Shown here: positions 55,021 to 64,000 of the stretch, in pieces
Position numbering within the stretch: position 1 is the first letter of the stretch
Layout: every line of letters starts with the position of its first letter
Assembly: GCA_963789885.1 (NCBI GenBank)
Contig: CAWBNB010000027.1
Location: 1 to 64,000 of the forward strand
From: DATEDA01 sp963789885
Lineage (GTDB): Bacteria; Pseudomonadota; Gammaproteobacteria; Burkholderiales; SG8-39
Length of the DNA stretch: 64,000 bases
Direction of reading: 5' to 3'
Translations under genes and position numbers: made by a program
The notes under the pieces: model-generated
The model's input: only the letters and a program-made list of their open reading frames with translations
Databases searched by the model: none
What the model was told of the DNA's origin: nothing

Positions 55021-56043
55021 CCTTCCTGCGCGCCGCCGCGGAGAAGCCGTACGCCTACGACTTCTTCCAGACGCTGCGGCGCATCGAGTGCCTGTACCCG
55101 GCGAAGCCGCGCCTCGGCCAGGCGCTGCGGCCGGCCGACGAGCCGGTGCGGCTCGGCCAGGACCCTTCGCTCGCATTCGCTCCCGCGTCGCTCAGCGCCC
55201 TTCATCAGCGTGAAGGCGGCCGGCCGCCGCGGCTGGAGGTCGCGTTCTTCGGACTGCTCGGCCCGAACGGTCCCCTGCCGCTGCATCTCACGGAGTTCGC
55301 GCGCGAGCGCCTGCTGCACCACGACGACCCGACGTTCGCGCGGTTCCTCGATGTGCTTCAATCACCGGTTTCTCGCGTTCTTCTACCGCGCGTGGGCGCA
55401 GGCGCAGCCGGCGGCGAACCTCGACCGGCCGCGGGAGGACCGCTTCGCGGACTACGTCGGCGCGTTCCTGGGCATCGGGTCGCCGCGGATGCGCCATCGC
55501 GACTCGGTCCCGGATGCGGCCAAGCTCTTCTTCTCGGGCCTGCTCGCCCGGCAGGCGCGAAATGCCGACGGGCTGGCCGCGTTGCTCAGCGGGTACTTCC
55601 GGGTGCCGGTGCGAATCGAGGAGTTCGTCGGCCACTGGATGCCGCTCGCGCGAACCGAGCGCACCCGTGTCGGCCGCGTCAACGCCGCCCTCGGTGCGGC
55701 GGTGCTCGGCGAGCGCGTCTGGGACCGCCAGCACAAGTTCCGCATCGCGCTCGGCCCCCTCACGCTCGCGCAGTACGAAGGGTTCCTTCCCGGCGGCGAG
55801 GCCGTGAATCGACTCGTCGCGTGGGTGCGCGAGTACCTTCACTTCGAGCTCGAGTGGGATGCTCGCCTCGTCCTGCGACGCGATCAGGTGCCGGCTACAC
55901 GCCTCGGGCGCTACGGGCGGCTCGGCTGGACGACGTGGGCCGGCCGTTACTGGCGCGGCCGCGACGCCGGCGACCTGACCCTGGACGCCGAGCGTCTCGT
56001 GCGGCGGCAGGAGCGCCTGGCGCCATCCACGGGCGCGGCATAG
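54996..56043 (+). CDS. tssG: T6SS baseplate protein TssG, frameshifted
   Basis: ATG 54996 (or 54984 in frame) inside the tssF end. MGRAPDPLTFLRAAAEKPYA and YDFFQTLRRIECLYP open as TssG does; FFGLLGPNGPLPLHLTEFAR follows. One extra base near 55356 separates RFLDV from FNHRFLAFFYRAWAQAQPAA. The C-terminal part (EEFVGHWMPLARTERTRVGR, HKFRIALGPLTLAQYEGFLP) is clean. Confidence 0.92.
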
Positions 56044-56056
56044 GGAGAGGTATTTC

Positions 56057-58783
56057 ATGGGCGAGATCAGCCGGGTGGCGCTCTTCGGGAAGCTGAACAG
56101 CCTTGCGTACAAGGCGGTCGAGGGCGCCACCGTGTTCTGCAAGCTTCGCGGCAATCCCTATGTAGAGCTCGAGCACTGGCTGCAGCAGATCCTGCAGCTT
56201 CAGGACTCCGACCTCCATCGCATCGTGCGCCACTTCGAGATCGACGGTTCGCGACTCGCCAAGGACCTGACCGAGGCACTCGACCGGCTGCCGCGCGGCG
56301 CCACCTCGATCAGCGATCTCTCGACGCACGTGGAGAGCGCGGTCGAACGTGCGTGGACCTACGCGAGCCTCATGTTCGGCGAGGCGCAGGTCCGGACCGG
56401 CCACTTGGTGGTCGGGCTTGTCAAGACGCGGCTCGCTGCGGAACGCGTTTCTCAACATTTCGCGGCAGTTCGATCGGATCTCGCCCGACGCGCTGACCGA
56501 CGGGTTCGCCAGGATCGTAGCGGGCTCGCCAGAGGACGGCTTGACGGCGTCCGACGGCTCCGCGCTCGCCGCGCCGGGGGAGGCGAGCGGCGCGATGGCG
56601 CCGGCGGCGATGGGGAAACAGGAGGCGCTGCGGCGCTTCGCGGTCGATCTGACCGAGCGAGCGCGCAAGGGAGAGATCGATCCGGTGACGGGCCGCGACG
56701 AGGAGATCCGCCAGGTGGTGGACATCCTCATGCGTCGCCGCCAGAACAATCCGATCCTCACCGGCGAGGCGGGCGTCGGCAAGACGGCGGTGGCCGAAGG
56801 CTTCGCGCTGCGGATCGCGCGCGGCGACGTGCCGCCGGCGCTCAAGGACGTGGCGCTGATGACGCTCGACATCGGCCTGCTGCAGGCCGGGGCCAGCATG
56901 AAGGGCGAGTTCGAGAACCGGCTTCGCCAGGTGATCGAGGAGGTGCAGAGCTCGCCCAAGCCGATCATCCTGTTCGTCGACGAGGCGCACACGCTGATCG
57001 GCGCCGGAGGCGCCGCCGGCACCGGCGACGCCGCCAACCTGCTGAAGCCGGCGCTCGCGCGCGGGACGCTGCGCACGATCGGCGCCACGACCTGGGCCGA
57101 GTACAAGAAGTACTTCGAGAAGGATCCCGCCCTCACGCGGCGCTTCCAGGTCGTGCAGGTGCACGAGCCCGCGCGAGGACAAGGCGATCCTCATGGTGCG
57201 GGGCGTCGCCTCGACGCTCGAGAAGCACCACCGCGTCCAGTTGCTCGACGAGGGCCTGGAGGCCGCGGTGCGCCTCTCGCACCGCTACATTCCCGCGCGA
57301 CAGCTGCCGGACAAGGCCGTGAGCCTGCTCGATACCTCGTGCGCGCGCGTGGCGATCAGCCAGCACGCGACGCCGCCCGAGGTCGAGGACTGCCGTCGCC
57401 GCATCGAGGCGCTGGAGACCGAGCTCGCGATCATCGGGCGCGAGGAGGCGATCGGGATCGACACCAAGATCCGACGCGACCGACGCTGAGGAAAAGCTCG
57501 CCGTCGAGCGGGATCGGCTCGGCGGGCTCGAAAAGCGCTGGCTCGAGGAGAAGGCGCTGGTCGACGGCATCCTCGAGCTCCGCAAGAAGCTGCGCGCCGG
57601 CGGAAAGCCGGTGGATAGCGGCGCAACGCCCTCCGTAGCGCCTTCGCCGACCGCGGCGGCCGAAGGGGCGGTCGCACTCAGCGACGCGGAGCGAACGAAG
57701 CTGCTCGCCGATCTGCGCGAGCGGCAGACGCAGCTCGCCGAGCTGCAGGGCGAAACGCCCGCTCATCATGCCCACCGTCGACGCTCAGGCGGTCGCGGCG
57801 GTCGTGGCGGACTGGACCGGGATTCCCGTCGGCCGGATGGTGAAGAACGAGGTCGAGGCGGTGCTCAAGCTCGCCGACGCGCTGAGCGAGCGAGTGATCG
57901 GCCAGCGCCACGGGCTCGAGATGGTCGCGAAGCGCATCCAGACTTCGCGCGCCAAGCTCGACAACCCGAGCAAGCCGATCGGCGTGTTCATGCTGTGCGG
58001 GACCTCGGGCATCGGCAAGACGGAGACCGCGCTCGCGCTCGCCGAGGCGCTCTACGGCGGCGAGCAGAACGTCATCACGATCAACATGAGCGAGTTCCAG
58101 GAGGCGCACACGGTCTCGACGCTGAAGGGCGCTCCTCCGGGCTACGTCGGCTACGGCGAGGGTGGCGTTCTGACCGAGGCGGTGCGCCGCCGGCCCGTAC
58201 AGCGTGGTGCTGCTCGACGAGGTCGAGAAGGCGCACCCCGACGTCCACGAGATCTTCTTCCAGGTCTTCGACAAGGGCTGGATGGAGGACGGCGAAGGGC
58301 GGCTACATCGACTTCAAGAACACGATCATCCTGCTCACGACCAACGTGGGCTCGGACCTGATCCTGGGCCTGTGCAAGGATCCCGAGCTCGCGCCGGATC
58401 CCGAGGGACTTGCGAAGGCACTGCGCGAGCCGCTCCTCAAGACGTTCCCCGCGGCGCTCCTCGGGCGGCTGGTGGTGATCCCGTACTACCCGCTCTCCGA
58501 CGAGATGCTCGCGAACATCGTGCGCCTGCAGCTCGGCCGCATCGGGAAGCGCGTGGCCGACAATCACAAGATCCCGTTCGAATACGACGACCAGGCCGTG
58601 AAGCTGATCGTGTCGCGCTGCACCGAGCTCGAGTCCGGCGGCCGCATGATCGATGCAATTCTCACGAACACCGTGCTCCCGCGAGTGAGCGTGGAGTACC
58701 TCCAGCGCCTCGCCGAGGGGCGGACGCTCGCGGCGGTGCGGCTCTCGGCCGAGAACAACGACTTCACGTACCGGTTCGACTAG
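56057..58783 (+). CDS. tssH: T6SS ATPase TssH (ClpV), frameshifted
   Basis: Start MGEISRVALFGKLNSLAYKA at 56057. Domains: Clp-N, AAA1 with Walker A GEAGVGKTAVAEGFAL and Walker B IILFVDEAHTLIGAGG, a coiled-coil middle, AAA2 with GTSGIGKTETALALAEALYG and VVLLDEVEKAHPDVHE, and the C-terminal D2-small domain to NNDFTYRFD. Extra bases near 56431, 57170, 57475, 57760, 58196 and 58300 break the frame; removing them restores ClpV text each time. ClpV recycles contracted TssBC sheaths. Confidence 0.93.
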
Positions 58784-58788
58784 CGACG

Positions 58789-60145
58789 ATGGCGACCGAT
58801 CTCGAGGTCCCCGCTCCGACCGCCGCCCCGCAGCTGAGCCTCCCCGAGCTGCTGCGGCACGGCATCGAACGCCATCGGGAGGGCCACCTGGCCGAGGCCG
58901 AGCGCGCCTACTGCGCGGTGTTGGAGGCCGTTCCCGAGCAGGTCGATGCGCTGCATTTTCTCGGCGTGCTCGCGCACCAGTGCGATCAGAGCGATGCCGC
59001 CCTCGCCCTGATTCGCCGGTCGATCGAGCTCGACCCGACGCTCGCCGACCGCCACAACAATCTCGGCAACGTGCTCGTGGATCGGGGGGAGTGGGAGGAG
59101 GCGACGGCAGCCTATCGACGATGCCTCGCGATCGACCCGCGGAACGCGGACGCGTGGAGCAACCTCGGTGTCGCGCTTCGAGCCCAAAAGCAGCCCGACG
59201 AGGCCGCTGACGCCTACCGCAAGGCAATCGAGATCAACCCGGACCACCCGGACGCCCACCACAACTACGGCAATCTCTTGACGGGCCAGGGCCGAGTCAA
59301 GGAGTCGGTGTACTACTACTGCAGGGGGGTCGTGCTCAGGCCGCACGGACCCGAGTCGCGGCGGATGCTCGGCATCGCGTATAGCTTCCTGGGGCAGTTC
59401 GACCGGGCGGCGGAGGTTTTCCGCGAGTGGCTCGCGGACGACCCCGGCAATCCGATCGCTGTGCATCTGCTTTCCGCCTGCACCGGTGATGATGTGCCGG
59501 CACGCGCCTCCGACGGCTTCGTCGAAGCCACCTTCGAGACGTTCGCGTCGAGCTTCGACGCCAAGCTCGAGCGGCTGTCCTATCGCGCGCCCGCGCTGGT
59601 TGCAGAGGCGCTTGCGCGGGCTTCGCCGACGCCTGATCGAACGCTCGTCGCCCTGGACGCCGGATGCGGCACCGGACTGTCCGGCCCGTTGATCGCGCCC
59701 TGGGTGCAGCGTCTGACCGGCGTCGACCTCTCGGCGCCCATGCTCAAGCAGGCGGCCGCAAGGGGCTACGACGAGCTCGTCAAGGGCGAGCTGACGGAGT
59801 TCATCGCCGCCCATCCCGGCCGCTTCGACCTGATCGTCTCGGCGGACACGCTCTGCTACTTCGGCGACCTCGAGCCCGTGCTTCGCGCCGCCACCCGCGC
59901 GCTTCGCGCACGCGGCCTGCTGATCTTTACCGTCGAGGAACTGGTGAGCGACGAGCACGCGCCGAGACTTCCGCCTCAACATAAGCGGCCGCTACAGCCA
60001 CAGCCGCGCGTACGTGAGCCGCGCGCTCGCGGCGAGTAGTCTCGAGGAGCTCGCAATCGAGTCCGGCGTCCTGCGCAACGAGGCCGGCAATCCCGTCGCC
60101 GGGCTCGTGGTGACCGCGCGGGCCGAAACCGCCGTAGCGGCATGA
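58789..60145 (+). CDS. TPR - SAM methyltransferase fusion in the T6SS operon
   Basis: About 450 residues. Four to six TPRs in the first half (HREGHLAEAERAYCAVLEAV, RHNNLGNVLVDRGEWEEATA, HHNYGNLLTGQGRVKESVYY), then a class I methyltransferase with VALDAGCGTGLSGPLIA (SAM motif I), LTGVDLSAPMLKQA and FDLIVSADTLCYFGDLEPV. An extra base near 59965 shifts the last 60 codons; corrected, they read DFRLNISGRYSHSRAY and end at 60145. It starts 5 bp after tssH. Methyltransferases of this layout are known in various clusters; a role in this T6SS (modifying a structural part or an effector) is inference. Confidence 0.85.
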
Positions 60146-60164
60146 CCACCCGAGGAGAATGACG

Positions 60165-62339
60165 ATGGCCCGCGTAATGGAGATCCAGACCCCGCTCGGA
60201 GCAGACCTGCTCTTCACTCGTATGCGTGCGCACGAGGAGCTTGGGCGGCTGTTCGCGTATCGGATCGAGCTCGCGAGTCCAAAGGGCGACATCGACGGCA
60301 ACAAGATCCTCGGCAAGAACGTGACCGTCAAGCTCGAGCTGCCTAAGGATAAGAAGCGATTCTTCAACGGCTATGTCACGCGCTTCGCGCAGGTCGGGAT
60401 GCTCGGGCGCTATCACATTTACCATGCGACCGTGCAACCCTGGCTGTGGTTTCTCACGCGCACAGCGGACTGCCGGATCTTCCAGGACAAGGACGTGCCG
60501 CAGATCGTGAAGGAGGTGCTGGAGTCCTGCGACCTCCACGACTTCAAGCTGGAGCTGACTGGGAAGTACGCGAAGCGCGAGTACTGCGTGCAGTACCGGG
60601 AAACGGATTTCAACTTCGTGTCGCGGCTGATGGAAGAGGAGGGGATCTACTACTACTTCAAGCACACGGATGGGCATAACAAGATGGTGATCACCGATTC
60701 GGTGAGCGGGCATTCGACGGTCCCGGACTATGCGCAGCTCACCTACATCCCGCTCGGGAAGGGCGTTCGCCTCGATCAGCACTACGTGAGCAGCTGGGAG
60801 AAGGTGCAGGAGATCCAGCCGGGCAAGTACACGCTCACCGACCACTACTTCGAGACGCCGAGCACGAGCCTCGCCGTGAACCGGCAGCTCGAACGCCCCC
60901 ACGACCAGTCGAAGGGCAAGGTGTTCGACTACCCAGGCGGCTACACCAAGACGTCCGACGGGGAGCAACTCGTGCGCACTCGCCTCGAGGAACTACAGTG
61001 GCAATGGGAGGTCGCACGAGCGGAGACGAACGCGCAGGGGGTTGCCGTGGGGGCTCTCGTCAAGCTGGAGAAGCATCCCCGTGCCGACCAGAACCGCGAG
61101 TACCTGGTCGTGTCGGCCAACTACGAGATGAGCTACACCGAGTACGAGGCGATGGAGACCCCGGGCGCGACCTACCACTGCTCCTTCACCGCGCTGCACA
61201 GCAAGGAGCCGTTCCGCCCGCAGCGCACGACGCCCGTGCCGATCGTCCAGGGCCCGCAGACTGCGGTCGTCGTCGGTCCGAAAGGCGACGAGATCTACAC
61301 CGACAAGTACGGCCGCGCGAAGGTCCAGTTCCACTGGGACCGCTACGGGAAGTCCGACGAGAACAGCTCGTGCTGGATCCGGGTTTCCCATCCGTGGGCG
61401 GGCAAGAACTGGGGCATGGTCGCGATTCCGCGTATCGGGCAGGAGGTGGTCGTCGATTTCCTCGAGGGCGACCCCGATTGCCCGATCATCATCGGCGGGG
61501 TCTACAACGCGGAGCTGATGCCGCCCTACGATCTGCCGGCGAACCAGACACAGACGGGCGCCAAGACCCGCTCCAGCAAGGGCGGCAGCAGCACGAACTT
61601 CAACGAGATACGCTTCGAGGACAAGAAGGGCTCGGAGCAGCTCTACATCCATGCCGAGAAGAACCAGGACATCGTTGTGGAGAACGACGAGACCCACTCG
61701 GTGGGACACGATCGGAAGAAGACGATCGACCATGACGAGGCCACCGAGGTCAAAAACAACCGCACGGAGACGGTCGGCGTCGACGAGAAGATCACCATCG
61801 GCGCCAACCGTACCGAGACCGTCGGCGCAAACGAGAACATCACGATCGGCGCGAACCGCACGGAGCAAGTCGGCGCCAACGAGAGCGTGACGATCGGTGC
61901 GAACCAGACCACCACCATCGGCGCCAACAGGGTCGAGACCGTGGGCGCCGCCGTCACCCAGACCATCGGGGCCGCGCTGACACAGACGGTGGGTGCGGCG
62001 TGGAGCCTGACCGCGGGGGGGCCGATCCTGATCACGGCGCCGGCCGGATTGACGATCATGGCGCCCGGCGGCAACCGGACGATCGACAACATGTTCGACA
62101 AGATCGGCGGGGTGCTGTCCCAGAAATTCGGCACGGCATCGACGGTGGCGGCATCCACCTACCAGGCCACCGGTGTCGCTATCGCCCAAACCGCGGAAAA
62201 GATGGAGACGACGGGTCAAGCGTTCGTCGTCACGGCGACCAACATGGAAACCAAGGGCATCAACATGTCGTACGTGGGCCTGGCTTGCGACAAGGTCTCG
62301 TGCAAGATCGAGACCGTCGATGCCAAGATCATCGCTTAG
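60165..62339 (+). CDS. vgrG: T6SS spike protein VgrG (TssI)
   Basis: 724 residues from the ATG at 60165; an ATG two codons earlier overlaps the GAGGAG ribosome site. VgrG gp27-like part (ETDFNFVSRLMEEEGIYYYF), gp5-OB part (YGRAKVQFHWDRYGKSDENS, WAGKNWGMVAIPRIGQEVVV, DFLEGDPDCPIIIGGVYN) and a beta-helix needle rich in TIGANRTETVGA repeats. The last 110 residues after the needle (MFDKIGGVLSQKFGTASTVA and beyond) show no known toxin motif, so effectors are probably loaded as separate proteins. Intact. Confidence 0.95.
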   Translation: MARVMEIQTPLGADLLFTRMRAHEELGRLFAYRIELASPKGDIDGNKILGKNVTVKLELPKDKKRFFNGYVTRFAQVGMLGRYHIYHATVQPWLWFLTRTADCRIFQDKDVPQIVKEVLESCDLHDFKLELTGKYAKREYCVQYRETDFNFVSRLMEEEGIYYYFKHTDGHNKMVITDSVSGHSTVPDYAQLTYIPLGKGVRLDQHYVSSWEKVQEIQPGKYTLTDHYFETPSTSLAVNRQLERPHDQSKGKVFDYPGGYTKTSDGEQLVRTRLEELQWQWEVARAETNAQGVAVGALVKLEKHPRADQNREYLVVSANYEMSYTEYEAMETPGATYHCSFTALHSKEPFRPQRTTPVPIVQGPQTAVVVGPKGDEIYTDKYGRAKVQFHWDRYGKSDENSSCWIRVSHPWAGKNWGMVAIPRIGQEVVVDFLEGDPDCPIIIGGVYNAELMPPYDLPANQTQTGAKTRSSKGGSSTNFNEIRFEDKKGSEQLYIHAEKNQDIVVENDETHSVGHDRKKTIDHDEATEVKNNRTETVGVDEKITIGANRTETVGANENITIGANRTEQVGANESVTIGANQTTTIGANRVETVGAAVTQTIGAALTQTVGAAWSLTAGGPILITAPAGLTIMAPGGNRTIDNMFDKIGGVLSQKFGTASTVAASTYQATGVAIAQTAEKMETTGQAFVVTATNMETKGINMSYVGLACDKVSCKIETVDAKIIA
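61758..61998 (+). repeat. tandem repeats coding the VgrG needle
   Basis: An 8-residue unit of the type NRTETVGA / ENITIGA is repeated about ten times, visible at DNA level as near-repeats of 24 or 48 bp. It builds the triple-stranded beta-helix. Confidence 0.85.
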
Positions 62340-62383
62340 ACGGCGCGCGGGCAAGACGCGCGGCACGCCATGAACGGCAGACC

Positions 62384-64000
62384 GTGAAGACCGTCAAGCC
62401 GGGCGCCGTCAGTCTGCTCACCCGCACCGTGGAGCACCGCGGGCGCTGCCACTTTGTCGTTAGCCCGATTCTATTCGTGTCCTTCGCCGGGCAGCTCCGG
62501 TTGAAGAGCGAGGTGGCGCTCTGGAAGTTCGCCGCCGCGGAACTGGGCAAGGACGCCGCCATCGATGTCGGCATGCCGAAGGGCGTGCCCGAATTCCTCG
62601 TTCACTCGCGCGCGTTCGCGCCCGACGGGAAGCCGGTTGCCTCCTGCGCCGTGCGGGCGCGCATCGGTGCGCAAGAGAAGGTCCTCTACGTCTTCGGCGA
62701 TCGCAACTGGCAAGGGCGCGAGGCGACCGAGCCGGAACCCTTCACGACGATGCCGATGCATTGGTCGCGCTCGTTCGGCGGGCCAGGGTTCGCCGCCAAC
62801 GTCGAGGGCAAGGGTGCCACGAAGCCTGACGCCGAAACGTCGCCCTGGCCACTCCCGAATCTCGAGTACCCGGGCGAACGACTGCAGAGGCCCGGCGAGG
62901 TGATAAGGCCCGCAGGATTAGGCCCGCGCCCGATCACGCACCCGGAGCGGATGGCGCTCGTCGGCACCCACGACGACCACTGGCTGAAGAACGACTTCCC
63001 CGGTCTGGCTCGGGATGCCGATTGGAGGCATTTCAATCTGGCCTCGCCTGACCAGTGGTTTGGGGAGCCGATGACGGGATCGGAATCCTGGGAGTTCGAG
63101 AACTTGCATCCGTCGACGCGGCTGATACGAGGGGAACTCCCGGGTTTCACGACCCGCTGTTTCATCGTCCGTCAGGTCGGCAACGGCGAGCGCTTCGAGG
63201 AGATCGCGACGCGTTTCGACACCGCCTGGTTTTTCCCCGAGCACGAATGCGTGATCCTGATCGGACGCGGTCACACCGAGGTCACGCAAGACGACGCTGC
63301 CGACATCAGGATCATGGTGGCCGCGGTGGAATGGGGCCGCGAAAGGCGGCCGGCCAGCCACTACGAGCACGCGCTTCGCAGGCGCCTCGATCCGGAGAAG
63401 GGCCACTACTCCCTGATGCAGGAGGATGATCTCCTGCCGTCGGGAATCGACGAGCTCTACCGGGTCGAACGGCTGGCGGAGGGACCTCCCGAAACGCCGA
63501 CGCTGCTCGGCGAAAATCTGCGCAAGCGCCAGACCGCCGAAATCGAGCAGGCCCGTGCGACCGTCGCCCGCTACGGCCTCGACCCGGACGCCGGTCACGC
63601 ACCCAAGCTGCCGGAGACCTCGCAACGTCCGCCGCAGAGGCTGGACGAACTGCCCGCCTACCTCGAGAAGATGCAGGCCAAGGCCGCGGAGTTGAAGGCT
63701 GCCGAGGCGGCGCGCGAGGCAAAGTTCGACCGGGAGCGGCGGGCACTGTTCGCGCGCCTAGGCATGGACTTTTCGGCGATCGAGGCGGAGTACAGCGCCA
63801 AGCCCAAGGGGCCACCGGCCTTCACGGCCAAGTCTCAGATGGACACGCTGAGCGAGCTGCGTTCGACGTTGCTGGCGCAAAAGGGTTCTGCCGACGAGCT
63901 CGATCAATATCTCGCCGATCCGGCGTTTCGCCAGCGCATGGTGGACGCCGAAAAGACGGGGAGGGAAAGCTACCGGTTGATGGCACACCTGCAATCGCCT
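62384..64000 (+). CDS. DUF2169 protein (T6SS adaptor), runs off the window
   Basis: An open frame from GTG 62384 to the window end, at least 539 residues, 44 bp after vgrG. DUF2169 text: HFVVSPILFVSFAGQLRLKS, HSRAFAPDGKPVASCAVRAR, LYVFGDRNWQ, MPMHWSRSFGGPGFAANVEG and NLEYPGERLQRPGEVIRPAG. Later parts (WRHFNLASPDQWF, WFFPEHECVILIGRGHTEVT) are also typical. DUF2169 proteins sit next to vgrG and help load effectors. The C-terminal half is coiled-coil-like (KMQAKAAELKAAEAAREAKF). No stop is reached, so the end lies beyond the window. Confidence 0.9.
   Translation, partial: MKTVKPGAVSLLTRTVEHRGRCHFVVSPILFVSFAGQLRLKSEVALWKFAAAELGKDAAIDVGMPKGVPEFLVHSRAFAPDGKPVASCAVRARIGAQEKVLYVFGDRNWQGREATEPEPFTTMPMHWSRSFGGPGFAANVEGKGATKPDAETSPWPLPNLEYPGERLQRPGEVIRPAGLGPRPITHPERMALVGTHDDHWLKNDFPGLARDADWRHFNLASPDQWFGEPMTGSESWEFENLHPSTRLIRGELPGFTTRCFIVRQVGNGERFEEIATRFDTAWFFPEHECVILIGRGHTEVTQDDAADIRIMVAAVEWGRERRPASHYEHALRRRLDPEKGHYSLMQEDDLLPSGIDELYRVERLAEGPPETPTLLGENLRKRQTAEIEQARATVARYGLDPDAGHAPKLPETSQRPPQRLDELPAYLEKMQAKAAELKAAEAAREAKFDRERRALFARLGMDFSAIEAEYSAKPKGPPAFTAKSQMDTLSELRSTLLAQKGSADELDQYLADPAFRQRMVDAEKTGRESYRLMAHLQSP

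Noticed and set aside
48600..60000. Regular spacing of the frameshifts, as if from a file artefact
   Set aside because: The intervals range from 9 to over 1000 bp without a common period.
1..64000. CRISPR arrays or integron attC series
   Set aside because: No regularly spaced repeats of suitable size were seen. The 71-bp modules are kilobases apart and lack attC core sites.

Overview
The window is high-GC proteobacterial DNA. A lineage cannot be fixed from it, but the mix of IS families and the type VI secretion layout would suit a beta- or gammaproteobacterium (inference). It has two parts.

Positions 1-34046 are a tandem array of integrative elements in a tRNA-Arg(ACG) gene. The 3' half of that tRNA, from the anticodon loop to CCA, occurs four times in direct orientation: 1-46, 5549-5596, 17366-17410 and 33926-33970. 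Each copy is followed, 45-46 bp after CCA, by a pair of 7-8 bp direct repeats whose sequence differs from site to site. The last three copies are preceded by a 71-bp module bounded by the inverted repeats GTATCATTCA and TGAATGATAC. Together these mark three complete elements and the left tip of a fourth. Element I (about 47-5548) keeps its tyrosine recombinase and carries a CcbP-like protein plus a tight HTH / PIN / primase-helicase (TOTE-type) operon. Element II (about 5597-17365) has an ORF-less group II intron, IS debris, an exported redox cluster (diheme cytochrome, Tat-type GMC oxidoreductase, two uncharacterised proteins) split by an IS630 element, and a VapBC pair. Element III (about 17411-33925) is an IS graveyard (IS630, nested IS3, IS256, IS3, IS110, rve-type). 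It holds a membrane-protein gene broken by two IS that can be rebuilt exactly, a DUF4238 fragment, and one intact cargo unit: a calcineurin-like phosphoesterase followed by a 1659-residue trypsin-like protease / NB-ARC STAND / helical-repeat protein. That pair is the best candidate for an undescribed immune system.

Positions 34047-64000 hold a TauE-like permease, more IS and esterase debris, MltA, a GNAT acetyltransferase and a type VI secretion locus. The divergent arms are tagF-tssM-tssL-tssK-tssJ on the minus strand and tssA-tssB-tssC-hcp-hcp-tagJ-tssE-tssF-tssG-tssH-TPR/methyltransferase-vgrG-DUF2169 on the plus strand. The minus arm, tssA, both hcp genes, tssE and vgrG read cleanly. tssB, tssC, tagJ, tssF, tssG, tssH and the methyltransferase carry about twenty apparent one-base insertions, which look more like sequence error than decay.
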